DNA from: Haloarculaceae archaeon H-GB1-1
GTDB lineage: Archaea > Halobacteriota > Halobacteria > Halobacteriales > Haloarculaceae
Assembly: GCA_029688825.1 (NCBI GenBank)
Contig: JARUKX010000007.1
Span: forward strand, 62,001-126,000
Reading direction: 5' to 3'
DNA: 64,000 nucleotides
Position numbers and translations under genes: made by a program. Below are positions 25,516 to 33,646 of the stretch, piece after piece. Within the stretch, counting starts at the first letter, position 1. Each line of letters opens with the position of its first letter. The notes beneath the pieces were generated by a model, which ran no database searches, had not been told where the DNA came from, and saw nothing but the letters and a program-made list of their open reading frames with translations.

Positions 25516-26244
25516 TCACGGGGAGTAGATGTCGTCTCCCTCGGGTGAATCGTACTGACAGAGAGCGCGAGCAATCCGCAACTCGAAGGGAGTATCGATG
25601 TCGAGGCGTCCCGCTTCGTCCTGGACGATGGCCCGCGTGTCCTCGCCGAGAGCGAAGTCCTCGCCCGCCCACTCTTCGAGGACGCTACGATGCCGGACGA
25701 AGATGGCGCCAGTGAGGCCGTACGCGTCTGGACGATCCTGACGCTGGAGCGGTTCGTCGACGGTCACGTCTTCGAATCCCCGGAGCCGATCCCCATCGAG
25801 GGTGTAGGCGCGGTACGGGTGCGTCTCTTCGACCGGAGCGACGCTCACCACCGAGTCACACCCGGTTGCTTCGATCTTCTCGATTGCGGCGTCGAGGTCT
25901 TTCGGCGTCGTGAACGGACACGTCGGCTGGAGACCAACAATATACTCCGGCGAGGTTTCGTGTTCGTCGAAATACTCCATCGCGTGCTCGTACACGGCAA
26001 TGACCGGCACGTCGTCCTCGGCCAACGATGCCGGTCGGCGAAACGGGACCTTGGCACCGAACGTCCGAGCCGCCACTGCGAACGTCTCGTCGTCGGTAGA
26101 AACTATCGTTCGATCAACGCCATCGGCCGCACAGGCGGTTTCGATCTGATGGGCTAACAGCGGTTTCCCGTCCAGCATCCGGAGGTTCTTCCGCGGTATC
26201 CCCTTCGATCCACTCCGTGCCGGGACGACTGCGAGGACCGTCAT
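25516..26244 (-). CDS. NeuA-like CMP-nonulosonate cytidylyltransferase
   Basis: 242 aa. The N-terminus AVVPARSGSKGIPRKNLRML is the CTP-binding signature of acylneuraminate cytidylyltransferases. GKPLLAHQIETAC, IVSTDDETFAVAARTFGA and YIVGLQPTCPFTTPKDLDAA (the LQPTxPxR-type substrate loop, with Thr-Pro-Lys here) follow. It transfers CMP from CTP to the acid made by the NeuB-like enzyme. Its start overlaps the end of the fused GT2-cytidylyltransferase gene by 4 bp, and the NeuB-like gene follows 31 bp downstream of its stop, so the three form one operon. Confidence 0.88.
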   Translation of the reverse strand: MTVLAVVPARSGSKGIPRKNLRMLDGKPLLAHQIETACAADGVDRTIVSTDDETFAVAARTFGAKVPFRRPASLAEDDVPVIAVYEHAMEYFDEHETSPEYIVGLQPTCPFTTPKDLDAAIEKIEATGCDSVVSVAPVEETHPYRAYTLDGDRLRGFEDVTVDEPLQRQDRPDAYGLTGAIFVRHRSVLEEWAGEDFALGEDTRAIVQDEAGRLDIDTPFELRIARALCQYDSPEGDDIYSP

Positions 26245-27710
26245 TGATCTCGCTGGAGCGATGGCGATTGGTAATCCGGACGTAGTACCTGGTCGTCCAT
26301 CTCAAGGAGCGATTCACTATGTCTGAGATCGTGCCACGAGTCGATGTGGACGGCGGAGTGTCGCTCCAGGCGGAGGTGCCCGACGTGATCGCCGACGATC
26401 GCGTTCTTGTCTCGTACGACACGTGGAGTGAAGGCGTACAGTGCCCCGTTTTCTCTGTAGAGCGTCTCGCGTTCTTCCCTGAGGAGCCGTTCCTCGAAGA
26501 GTTGTGCGAGACCGAATTTTCCGGGTTGCCAAAGGAAACTGTTGGTCTGTGTCACGCTGATCACCGAGTCGACCGAGAACATGAACCACGTGTCGACGAT
26601 GGCGTCGATGTGAGCGGCGGTCGTTAGCGGTGAGACGTACTGGTTGAGCACGACGAGGTCGGGTTCGTACCCCTCCTCGGACCGTAGGCGAGCCATGTGG
26701 TACTGGACGACCTCATCCAGTGGGACCGTCGAATCACTCAGTTCGGGCGGCCGATACTCGGGCACGTCGGCGCCCGCGTCACGGGCCATCTCTGCAATCC
26801 CTCCGTGCTCCGTCGACACGATCGTGCGATCGATCCTATCGGCAGCCAACGCCTCTGCGACGGTGTACTCCAGTAGCGGTTTCCCCGCGGCCTCTCGAAG
26901 CGCCAGCGGAGGGCCGTCGTCGGGCATGTGTGGGTCTGTGAATCGCTGTTCGGCCATCGCCGGCACGAGACAGAGCACCTCCGTCTCGGCGAGCCTATCT
27001 GTGAGGTTCGTCTCGACGAAGTCCCGTTTAACTTCGTTACGTGCCTCGAGCCGCCCGCTCAGGTTGCGAGACATATTGGTGTCGTGCTGGCGGTAGTACA
27101 TCAGCGGGATGTTCACGTTGTGAACGGTGAACTCGTTGATAAAGCGGATCCAGAAGTCGTAGTCTTCCTGATAGCTGAGCGACTCGTCGTAGCCGCCGAT
27201 CGCCTCCCAAGCGCGCTTTCGATACATTGCGCCGGCGGCCAGCGGGCTCCTGTTGAGCAGTTTCACCTCTTCTCCAACTTCGGGATTGCGGACGTGGTTG
27301 ATGATCGCGTCGTCGTCGTCTATCGTGTAGTAATCCGGGTAGACGAGATCGATTTCGGGATTGGCGTCGAGATACGACGCCTCCACCGTCAGAATGTTCT
27401 CGTCGAAGTAGTCGTCGGCGTCGAGACGGATGACGTATTCCCCTTCGGCGACATCGATTCCGGTGTTACACGCGCTCGGGAGCCCCTCCCCTTCGAGTCG
27501 AATCGTCCGAATCAAATCTGGGTACTCGAACTCGTAGCTTCGCAGGATGTCCGGCGTGTCGTCGGTCGACCCGTCGTCCACGACGACTATCTCGTACTGA
27601 TCAGTAGCGTACGTCTGGTCTATCGCACTGTCTAAGCAATCGGTGAGATAGGTGCCGTAATTGTGGGCCGTCACGACGATGCTGACCCGTGGTCCGTCCG
27701 TGTCCGTCAC
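26241..27710 (-). CDS. GT2 glycosyltransferase fused to a NeuA-like domain
   Basis: 489 aa with two domains. Residues 1 to about 240 form a GT2 (GT-A) transferase: VSIVVTAHNYGTYLTDCLDS, VVVDDGSTDDT, IRLDADDYFDE with the DxD-type metal motif, and SYQEDYDFWIRF with the acidic base. From about residue 243, VLCLVPAMAEQRF starts a cytidylyltransferase-like domain with GKPLLEYTVAEAL, TIVSTEHGGIAEMARDAGAD and VVLNQYVSPLTTAAHIDA. Its N-terminal nucleotide loop (PAMAEQRFTD) departs from the canonical R-x-G-S-K-x-I/L-x-x-K, so catalysis by this domain is uncertain. No frameshift separates the domains. The fusion could couple CMP-sugar supply to transfer, or the second domain may have a binding role. 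Confidence 0.85.
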   Translation of the reverse strand: MTDTDGPRVSIVVTAHNYGTYLTDCLDSAIDQTYATDQYEIVVVDDGSTDDTPDILRSYEFEYPDLIRTIRLEGEGLPSACNTGIDVAEGEYVIRLDADDYFDENILTVEASYLDANPEIDLVYPDYYTIDDDDAIINHVRNPEVGEEVKLLNRSPLAAGAMYRKRAWEAIGGYDESLSYQEDYDFWIRFINEFTVHNVNIPLMYYRQHDTNMSRNLSGRLEARNEVKRDFVETNLTDRLAETEVLCLVPAMAEQRFTDPHMPDDGPPLALREAAGKPLLEYTVAEALAADRIDRTIVSTEHGGIAEMARDAGADVPEYRPPELSDSTVPLDEVVQYHMARLRSEEGYEPDLVVLNQYVSPLTTAAHIDAIVDTWFMFSVDSVISVTQTNSFLWQPGKFGLAQLFEERLLREERETLYRENGALYAFTPRVVRDKNAIVGDHVGHLRLERHSAVHIDSWHDLRHSESLLEMDDQVLRPDYQSPSLQRDQ

Positions 27711-27733
27711 TGCGAGGGTATTTCCGCTGATTG

Positions 27734-27743
27734 CATATAAATG
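27734..27743 (-). promoter_or_regulatory. TATA box for the nonulosonate operon
   Basis: On the minus strand the ATTTATATGC-type sequence lies 24-33 bases upstream of the ATG at 27710. It fits a leaderless promoter driving the GT2-NeuA fusion, NeuA-like and NeuB-like genes. Confidence 0.6.
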
Positions 27744-27794
27744 GGTCTGTCAGCCGAGTCGTGGGTCTACGTGAAGACCTGCTCTGTGCTGGAA

Positions 27795-27804
27795 ATACTT
27801 ATTT
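27795..27804 (+). promoter_or_regulatory. TATA box for the 27829 gene
   Basis: ATACTTATTT lies 25-34 bases before the ATG at 27829. With the oppositely oriented TATA at 27734-27743 it makes a compact divergent promoter region. Confidence 0.55.
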
Positions 27805-27828
27805 GACGGCCGGCGTAAACGACGGGAA

Positions 27829-28980
27829 ATGACAGATGAGGGGCCCCGGAGAGTGGCGTTCTATCTACCCTCATTCGAACGTGGCGGGGTCGAGAGGTTC
27901 GTAATCAACGTCACACGTCCGATGGTCGCCGACGGCTTCGCAGTCGATCTCTTGACTGTTCGTTGCAGTGGGACTGTCGACCAGTTACCGGACGGCGTTC
28001 GGCACCTCGACGTCGGGTCCCCATTGCTGCTCGAAATCGCTGATCGCGTCTTCCCGTCGCACGTCGCGGCCGGGATAGCTAGTCTTCCGGGCTACGTCGA
28101 ATACCTTCGAAGCAACCGACCGATGATGGTGCTCTCCCTCCAGGTCAATCCATTCGCTGTCGCCGGCGCTCGCGTGGCCCACACAGACGCGACTGTGGTC
28201 GTTCGAGAGAGCAATACCCCGTCTGTCGCGACTGCCTCCGCTACGCATTTAACTGGGCGGCTCGCCCCACTGGCAAAGCGGATCACGTACTCCCTGGCAG
28301 ACCACGTCACCGCCAACTCGGAAGGAGCCCGGGACGACGTCGTCTCCTGGCTTGACCTTCCCGACTCGAAAGTTACTGCGATATACAACCCGACGTACAG
28401 CCAGCGAATCGTGGAGTTGGCGGACGAGTCGCCCAACCACCCGTGGTTCGACGAGAGGGACCCAGTGATCGTCAGTGTCGGGCGCTTCTCCGATCAGAAG
28501 GACTTCGAGACGCTCGTCCGAGCGTTCGGGACCGTCCGGGAACGAACCGACGCGAAACTCGTTCTCGTCGGTGACGGTCCGAACAGGGAACGCCTGGAGC
28601 GGTTGACAGACAGTCTCGGGTTGGCAGACGCCGTGGACTTCGTCGGCTACCGGGACAATCCGTATCCTTACATGGCCGCTGGGGACCTATTCGTTCTTTC
28701 TTCGCACTACGAGGGACTCCCGAATGTGCTAATCGAAGCCATCGGCGTCGGGACGCCCACGGTCGCGACGGATTGTCCGAGCGGCCCACGTGAAATCCTA
28801 CTCGACGGGGACGGCGGGTATCTGGTGCCAGTCGATAATCCAGATGCACTGGCCGATGCGATGACGACTGCGATAGCAGAACCGGAAGACGCTGCCGAGC
28901 GGTTAGAACGGGCTCGCGAGGCACTCGACCGGTTCACACCACCTCGTGCGGCAAAGGCGTACCTCGACCTGGCACGCTGA
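27829..28980 (+). CDS. GT4-family glycosyltransferase
   Basis: 383 aa. It begins RRVAFYLPSFERGGVERFV, a common GT4 acceptor-domain start. The donor domain has VIVSVGRFSDQKDFETLVRA, KLVLVGDGPNRERLE, VDFVGYRDNPYPYMAAGDLF and LSSHYEGLPNVLIEA with the EX7E motif. It is closely related to the proteins at 30399 and 31487, which share SxGRxxxQKDFETL and ATDCPxGPREIL blocks. These three probably arose by duplication and may add successive residues of one repeat unit. It converges on the O-antigen-ligase-like gene. Confidence 0.9.
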   Translation: MTDEGPRRVAFYLPSFERGGVERFVINVTRPMVADGFAVDLLTVRCSGTVDQLPDGVRHLDVGSPLLLEIADRVFPSHVAAGIASLPGYVEYLRSNRPMMVLSLQVNPFAVAGARVAHTDATVVVRESNTPSVATASATHLTGRLAPLAKRITYSLADHVTANSEGARDDVVSWLDLPDSKVTAIYNPTYSQRIVELADESPNHPWFDERDPVIVSVGRFSDQKDFETLVRAFGTVRERTDAKLVLVGDGPNRERLERLTDSLGLADAVDFVGYRDNPYPYMAAGDLFVLSSHYEGLPNVLIEAIGVGTPTVATDCPSGPREILLDGDGGYLVPVDNPDALADAMTTAIAEPEDAAERLERAREALDRFTPPRAAKAYLDLAR

Positions 28981-29012
28981 GTCTCCTTCTCTGAATCCTC
29001 CGCTTCTTTCGA

Positions 29013-30308
29013 TTACCGCATTCTTGCGACGACTTCCGAGAGGGAGAGTTTCCACGTTCGTTCGTCCTGTGTTCTCACGAGCACGAGTGCCGGCACGAGC
29101 CACGCGAGCGGCATATACACGTAGGTATATCCCAGATGGAAGGCTCCGAGCGCGATGAATGCGTAGAACCAGGGCGTTTTCGCGCCCAGGGTATCCTTCG
29201 AGATCATCTCCACGCCGTACTTGAGAACGACTGCAACTGTGAAGAGATACATTCCGAGTCCGACGACACCGGTCTGATACAGGAGCGAAATATACGAGTT
29301 ATGTACGTATCGACCGAGCAGTATTTCGGCCGACCGGAGCCCGTGTCCGGCGACGATCCCCCCATTCAGGGAGCTCAGTAGCTCACCCCAGAGACGAAGA
29401 CGACCGGAGAAGAGGCCGAACTGCATCCGGTCTCGAACGACTCGATACACCGGCGTCGTGAGCAGCAGTCCGAGAACACCGACCACCGCCGTCAGAACGG
29501 CCTTCCAGTCCGGCCGAATCGAGAGAATGTCCTGATTCTTCCGTTGGACCGATGCAATCAGGGCCAACGTGCCGGCTCCGAGCATCGCTCCAATCCCGGT
29601 TCGTGACAGGGTCAAAAAGAGCGCGACCGCGATGACTGCGGCCTCGACGTAGTACTGCCGCCGCCCACGGCGAATTGCGATCTCGACAGCGCAGAACAGA
29701 CCCACCACGAGGAGAATCGAGTAGAAATTCGGATCGCCGACCAACCACTGTGACCGGATCAGCGGCTGATCGAACCCCTTTTTCGTTCCGGTGAGCATGA
29801 TGTGGAAAGCCCCCAACGGCTCCCACAACTCAGTCGAGTAGGTGTCCGCAATCATCCAGAGGACGACAGTCAGCGCGCCGATTACGGCAGTGCCGCCCGA
29901 AACCAGCCGATTGATGACCGGGACATCGGTCGAGCGAGTGAACACCAACACGCACCCAACGAGGAGCGCGTTTCGGACGAGTTGCAGAGCCAGGGTGATA
30001 CTTCTGAGTGGGGCTTCAGCGGGTTCGATCCGGACCACGTGCCAGCCGATCAGGAGGAGCAGGAAGCCGAAGAAGTAAGTGCTCATCTTCGACACCGTAA
30101 TGGTGCCCTCGGCGATCACGTAACGGACGAGGACGATGCCAAGAGCCCCAGCAACGAAGTCCACAGGCGTGAGGCCGATGTTCGCCACCCCCGGCACCAC
30201 CTGTTGCGTTCGAAAGAACGAGGCGAAGAAAGGAGCGACCACGACGACGGTGCCCAACGAAAGTCGTGTGATAGTGGCGTCAACCTGTTCCCGGAACGAA
30301 ACAGACAT
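29013..30308 (-). CDS. O-antigen ligase/Wzy-like polymerase membrane protein
   Basis: 431-aa integral membrane protein with about ten hydrophobic segments, such as VVVVAPFFASFF, TYFFGFLLLLIGWHVV and FALGVFLG-like stretches near the C-terminus. The large loop and the late motif VAGHGLRSAEILLGRYVHNS resemble the conserved region of WaaL/Wzy proteins (G-x-G-x-x ... H-N-x-x-L), which join or polymerise lipid-linked glycans outside the cytoplasmic membrane. It is flanked by GT4 genes on the opposite strand. Whether it is a polymerase or a ligase cannot be told, and haloarchaeal members have few characterised examples. Confidence 0.78.
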   Translation of the reverse strand: MSVSFREQVDATITRLSLGTVVVVAPFFASFFRTQQVVPGVANIGLTPVDFVAGALGIVLVRYVIAEGTITVSKMSTYFFGFLLLLIGWHVVRIEPAEAPLRSITLALQLVRNALLVGCVLVFTRSTDVPVINRLVSGGTAVIGALTVVLWMIADTYSTELWEPLGAFHIMLTGTKKGFDQPLIRSQWLVGDPNFYSILLVVGLFCAVEIAIRRGRRQYYVEAAVIAVALFLTLSRTGIGAMLGAGTLALIASVQRKNQDILSIRPDWKAVLTAVVGVLGLLLTTPVYRVVRDRMQFGLFSGRLRLWGELLSSLNGGIVAGHGLRSAEILLGRYVHNSYISLLYQTGVVGLGMYLFTVAVVLKYGVEMISKDTLGAKTPWFYAFIALGAFHLGYTYVYMPLAWLVPALVLVRTQDERTWKLSLSEVVARMR

Positions 30309-30398
30309 TTGAACGTCCTAGACGCTGTGTAACAGCGAGTATGAGTGCTTCGAATTCGGCATGGTTAATACTAATCCTCCTTTGACTCTTGGTACCTG

Positions 30399-31490
30399 AT
30401 GAGAATTGCGTTCTTTATTCCATATTATCGGGAAGGCGGGGTCGAAACCACGACCCATCGCCTGGCAAGCGTCTTTCACGACCGCGGTCACTCTGTCGAT
30501 CTGCTTACGTTCCAGCACGAGAGTCCGTATCTGGGCCCCGATTCGCCATTCCAGGTCGTCGATCTCGACGCGGAGCGGACCCTCACCAGTCTCCCGGAGG
30601 TAGTCCGGTACTTACGGCGCCAGCGCCCCGATGGGGTGATCGCTGTCCACTACTTCACCAACGTCGTCAGCGTCGTCGCGCGGTCACTGGCGGGCGTGTC
30701 GAGCGATCTGATCTTGACCGAGCGGATCTCTCCATCTCGCGCTCTCGCCGAAGAAGGGCCAGTGAAGTCGCGGTTGCTACTGGGACTGATGCGCGGCACG
30801 TACCCGCTCTCCGACGCCCGTGTCACCGTCTCCAAGGATGCCGCCGCAGACCTCGCGTCGCTACTGCACCTGGAACCTGATACCGTGACGCCTGTCTATA
30901 ACCCGACACTGACCCAATCGGTGTTTCGTGCCGCCCGAGAGCCGCTCGACCACCCCTGGTTCGAAAGCGACGACCCGGTCGTTCTCGGCGTCGGCCGCCT
31001 CTCGGAACAGAAAGACTTCGAGACGTTACTCCGTTCGTTCGAACAGCTATCGGACGACACGAAGCTGGTCCTTCTCGGCGAGGGGGAGAAACGGTCGTCC
31101 CTCGAGTCGCTTATCGTCGACCTCGGCATCGACGACCGGGTCGAGATGCCGGGATACGTCGAGAACCCGTACAAGTACATGTCGCGGGCTGACGTGTTTG
31201 CCCTCTCATCGCGGTTCGAGGGGATGCCGAACGTGCTCGTCGAAGCCGTAGCGCTGGAGACGCCCGTCGTGGCGACTGACTGCCCGACCGGGCCTCGAGA
31301 ACTCCTTGGTTCGACGGGGGCCGGTGCAATCGTCCCGGTGGGCGAGCCGGGTGCCATGGCCGAGGCGCTCACCTCGCAGTTAGCGCACCCTGAATCAGCG
31401 CGACGTGACCTGCAGGAACTCCGACCGACGCTCGCATCGTTTCGCCCGCCTGCCGCGGCCGACAAGTATCTCTCGCTACTGAAGACATGA
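30399..31490 (+). CDS. GT4-family glycosyltransferase
   Basis: 363 aa. MRIAFFIPYYREGGVETTTH starts the acceptor domain. VVLGVGRLSEQKDFETLLRS, LVLLGEGEKRSSLESL, VEMPGYVENPYKYMSRADVF and LSSRFEGMPNVLVEAVALET (EX7E) form the donor domain. A TATA-like TTAATACT lies about 27-34 bases before the ATG. The gene overlaps the next GT4 by 4 bp (ATGA), so they are probably translationally coupled. It belongs to the same subfamily as 27829 and 31487. Confidence 0.9.
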   Translation: MRIAFFIPYYREGGVETTTHRLASVFHDRGHSVDLLTFQHESPYLGPDSPFQVVDLDAERTLTSLPEVVRYLRRQRPDGVIAVHYFTNVVSVVARSLAGVSSDLILTERISPSRALAEEGPVKSRLLLGLMRGTYPLSDARVTVSKDAAADLASLLHLEPDTVTPVYNPTLTQSVFRAAREPLDHPWFESDDPVVLGVGRLSEQKDFETLLRSFEQLSDDTKLVLLGEGEKRSSLESLIVDLGIDDRVEMPGYVENPYKYMSRADVFALSSRFEGMPNVLVEAVALETPVVATDCPTGPRELLGSTGAGAIVPVGEPGAMAEALTSQLAHPESARRDLQELRPTLASFRPPAAADKYLSLLKT

Positions 31491-32641
31491 CCCACAAGAT
31501 CGCTTTCTTCGCACCGTATACGGAGCACGTCGGGACAGAACGGGCGATGGAACGCATCGCGGCGTCGTGCGCAGAGCGAGGCGCGCTCGTCGATATGCTC
31601 CGGGTGTATCGGGAGTGGCCTGACCGGACGATCGGTCGCGTCGTGTCCGTCGGGAGTCGCGGAACGACCGTCGGGATCGACCGCCTCCCGTTCCCGTGGA
31701 AGAAGCTGCTGCTCGCGGGGACCGGGTTCGTCGGTCTCGTGAAATACCTCCAGCGGGAACGTCCGGCGGTCCTCGTCACCGGTCTCCTCAACGCCGTGGC
31801 GATCGCTGCGCGAGATGTCGCAAGTGTGGACACGCAGGTCGTCTGTAGTGTCCAGGGCCTACCACAGCCAGATTGCATCCGTAATCTCCTATGGCCGCGG
31901 CTCTATACCCGGCCGGAGGCAGTCGTCGTTCCGACCGAGTCGATCGCGGAACGGGTGGCAAAGATTGCCAATATCCCGCCCGAGAGTGTCCGCGTCGTCG
32001 CGAACCCGGTCGTCGACGACCGCCTGCTCGAACGCGGGGAGGCTCGTCCCGATCATCCGTGGTTCGCCGACGACCACCCCGTAGTCGTGAGCGTCGGTCG
32101 GCAGACGCACCAGAAGGACTTCGAGACGCTAATCCGCGCATTCGCGACGGTCGCGGAACACACCGACGCCCGCCTGATCGTTCCCGGGAAAGAAGGGGAA
32201 CAATCCGAGAAACTACGCGAGTTGATAGTGGAACTCGGTGTGTCTGACCGCGTCGAGTTCCCTGGGTTCGTCGACAATGTCGCCGCGTATATGGCAGCTG
32301 CGGACGTGTTCGTGCTCTCTTCACGCTGGGAGGGCCCAGGCCACGTACTCGTCGAGGCACTCGCACTGGGAACGCCTGTCGTGGCGACGGACTGTCCTTG
32401 CGGTCCACGAGAGATCCTCGACGACGGCGAGGTGGGGACGCTGGTCCCAGTCGGAGATCACATGGCGATGGCAGCAGGGGTTCGAACGCTTCTCGAGTCC
32501 CCAGACCGCCGCCAGCAGTACGCGGCGGGCGGCCCGGAGTCAGTCGCAGACTTCCGCGTCGAACGCGCCGCGGCAGGTTATCGACGCATCATCGAGGACC
32601 TGCTCGACCCGGAACCTGACGGGGGCGATGCCAGTGGCTGA
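31487..32641 (+). CDS. GT4-family glycosyltransferase
   Basis: 384 aa. KIAFFAPYTEHVGTERAMER begins the protein. VVSVGRQTHQKDFETLIRAF, LIVPGKEGEQSEKLREL, VEFPGFVDNVAAYMAAADVF and LSSRWEGPGHVLVEALALGT (EX7E) follow. The gene overlaps its upstream GT4 partner by 4 bp and its downstream GT2 neighbour by 14 bp, forming a tightly packed three-gene unit. Compared with its paralogues it has extra length before the donor domain. Confidence 0.9.
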   Translation: MTHKIAFFAPYTEHVGTERAMERIAASCAERGALVDMLRVYREWPDRTIGRVVSVGSRGTTVGIDRLPFPWKKLLLAGTGFVGLVKYLQRERPAVLVTGLLNAVAIAARDVASVDTQVVCSVQGLPQPDCIRNLLWPRLYTRPEAVVVPTESIAERVAKIANIPPESVRVVANPVVDDRLLERGEARPDHPWFADDHPVVVSVGRQTHQKDFETLIRAFATVAEHTDARLIVPGKEGEQSEKLRELIVELGVSDRVEFPGFVDNVAAYMAAADVFVLSSRWEGPGHVLVEALALGTPVVATDCPCGPREILDDGEVGTLVPVGDHMAMAAGVRTLLESPDRRQQYAAGGPESVADFRVERAAAGYRRIIEDLLDPEPDGGDASG

Positions 32642-33533
32642 GCCGCTCGTCTCGATCGTCATCATCACGTACGACCGGGTCGAAGATGCGATAGCGGCCA
32701 TCGAGTCGGCCCGTTCGCAGGCGTATCCTCGTCTCGAAGTCGTCGTCATCGCCAACGTCCCTGGCGGTTCCTACGAACCGCTAGCGGATCGCTACCGGGA
32801 TGTCGATGCGGTCTCAATCCACGAAGAGCACGAACGGGGCGGCGTGTCACGCGCCCGGAATCGCGGCTTCGACCATGCCACCGGAGACATCGTCGTGATT
32901 CTCGACGACGACGCCGTGTTCGAGGATCAGCGCGCTATCGAGCGAATAGCCGACACGTTCGAGGAGTTCCCCGACGTCGGCGCTTTGAGCTTCCGGAGTA
33001 CGGACTACGCAGACGGTTCAGACATTCCCACGGAAATCCCTCGCGGACCGAACGGCACGGTACCGGACTCGGCGTACTACACGACGTACTTCGTCGGCGT
33101 CGGCGCGGCGTTCCGTCGGCAGGCACTCGACGCAGTGTCGGGGTTCCCGCCAGAGTTCTTCTATTACAAAGAGGAGCTGGACCTCTCGTTCCAGCTGCTG
33201 AAAGCGGGGTACGAGCTTCGCTACGTTCCGGAGGTCGTCGTCAGGCATAAAGGAACGGAGGGGAGTCGTCCGAGCGAGAACGACGGGTGGCGGCTCACAC
33301 TGGAAAACCGAATTCGGGTGTCGATCCGCCACCTGCCGTGGCGATACGTCCTGATCTCGACACTCATCTGGACGGTGTATGTCCTCATCCATACCCGGTT
33401 TTCGTTGAACACTGTGGTTGGAGCCTACAGAAACGTCGTTAGCGATCGGACGCAGTTGCTGAGTCAGCGGTCAGTCATCGACGCAGCGTCGCGGCGCCGC
33501 GTGGCAGAATTACACGGACGGCTCTGGTACTGA
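32628..33533 (+). CDS. GT2-family glycosyltransferase with C-terminal membrane anchor
   Basis: 301 aa from the ATG at 32628, which lies inside the end of the preceding GT4 gene; earlier in-frame codons are a shadow of that gene. A GTG at 32634 is an alternative start. Motifs are PLVSIVIITYDRVEDAIAAI, VVIANVPGG, GDIVVILDDDAVFEDQ with the DDD metal motif, FVGVGAAFRRQAL and FFYKEELDLSFQLLKAGYE with the acidic base. A hydrophobic stretch WRYVLISTLIWTVYVLIHTR near the C-terminus could anchor it to the membrane. It completes the 30399-33533 glycosyltransferase operon. Confidence 0.87.
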   Translation: MPVAEPLVSIVIITYDRVEDAIAAIESARSQAYPRLEVVVIANVPGGSYEPLADRYRDVDAVSIHEEHERGGVSRARNRGFDHATGDIVVILDDDAVFEDQRAIERIADTFEEFPDVGALSFRSTDYADGSDIPTEIPRGPNGTVPDSAYYTTYFVGVGAAFRRQALDAVSGFPPEFFYYKEELDLSFQLLKAGYELRYVPEVVVRHKGTEGSRPSENDGWRLTLENRIRVSIRHLPWRYVLISTLIWTVYVLIHTRFSLNTVVGAYRNVVSDRTQLLSQRSVIDAASRRRVAELHGRLWY

Positions 33534-33646
33534 TCGGCCGAAGACTCTCTCGACATCGATTTCGGAGGACGTTACTATCAGACCCTGAAATCGGAGCCAC
33601 TGTTCGACCACAACAGTTTTGCTTCGATCTACGGTGGTTGTGACCG

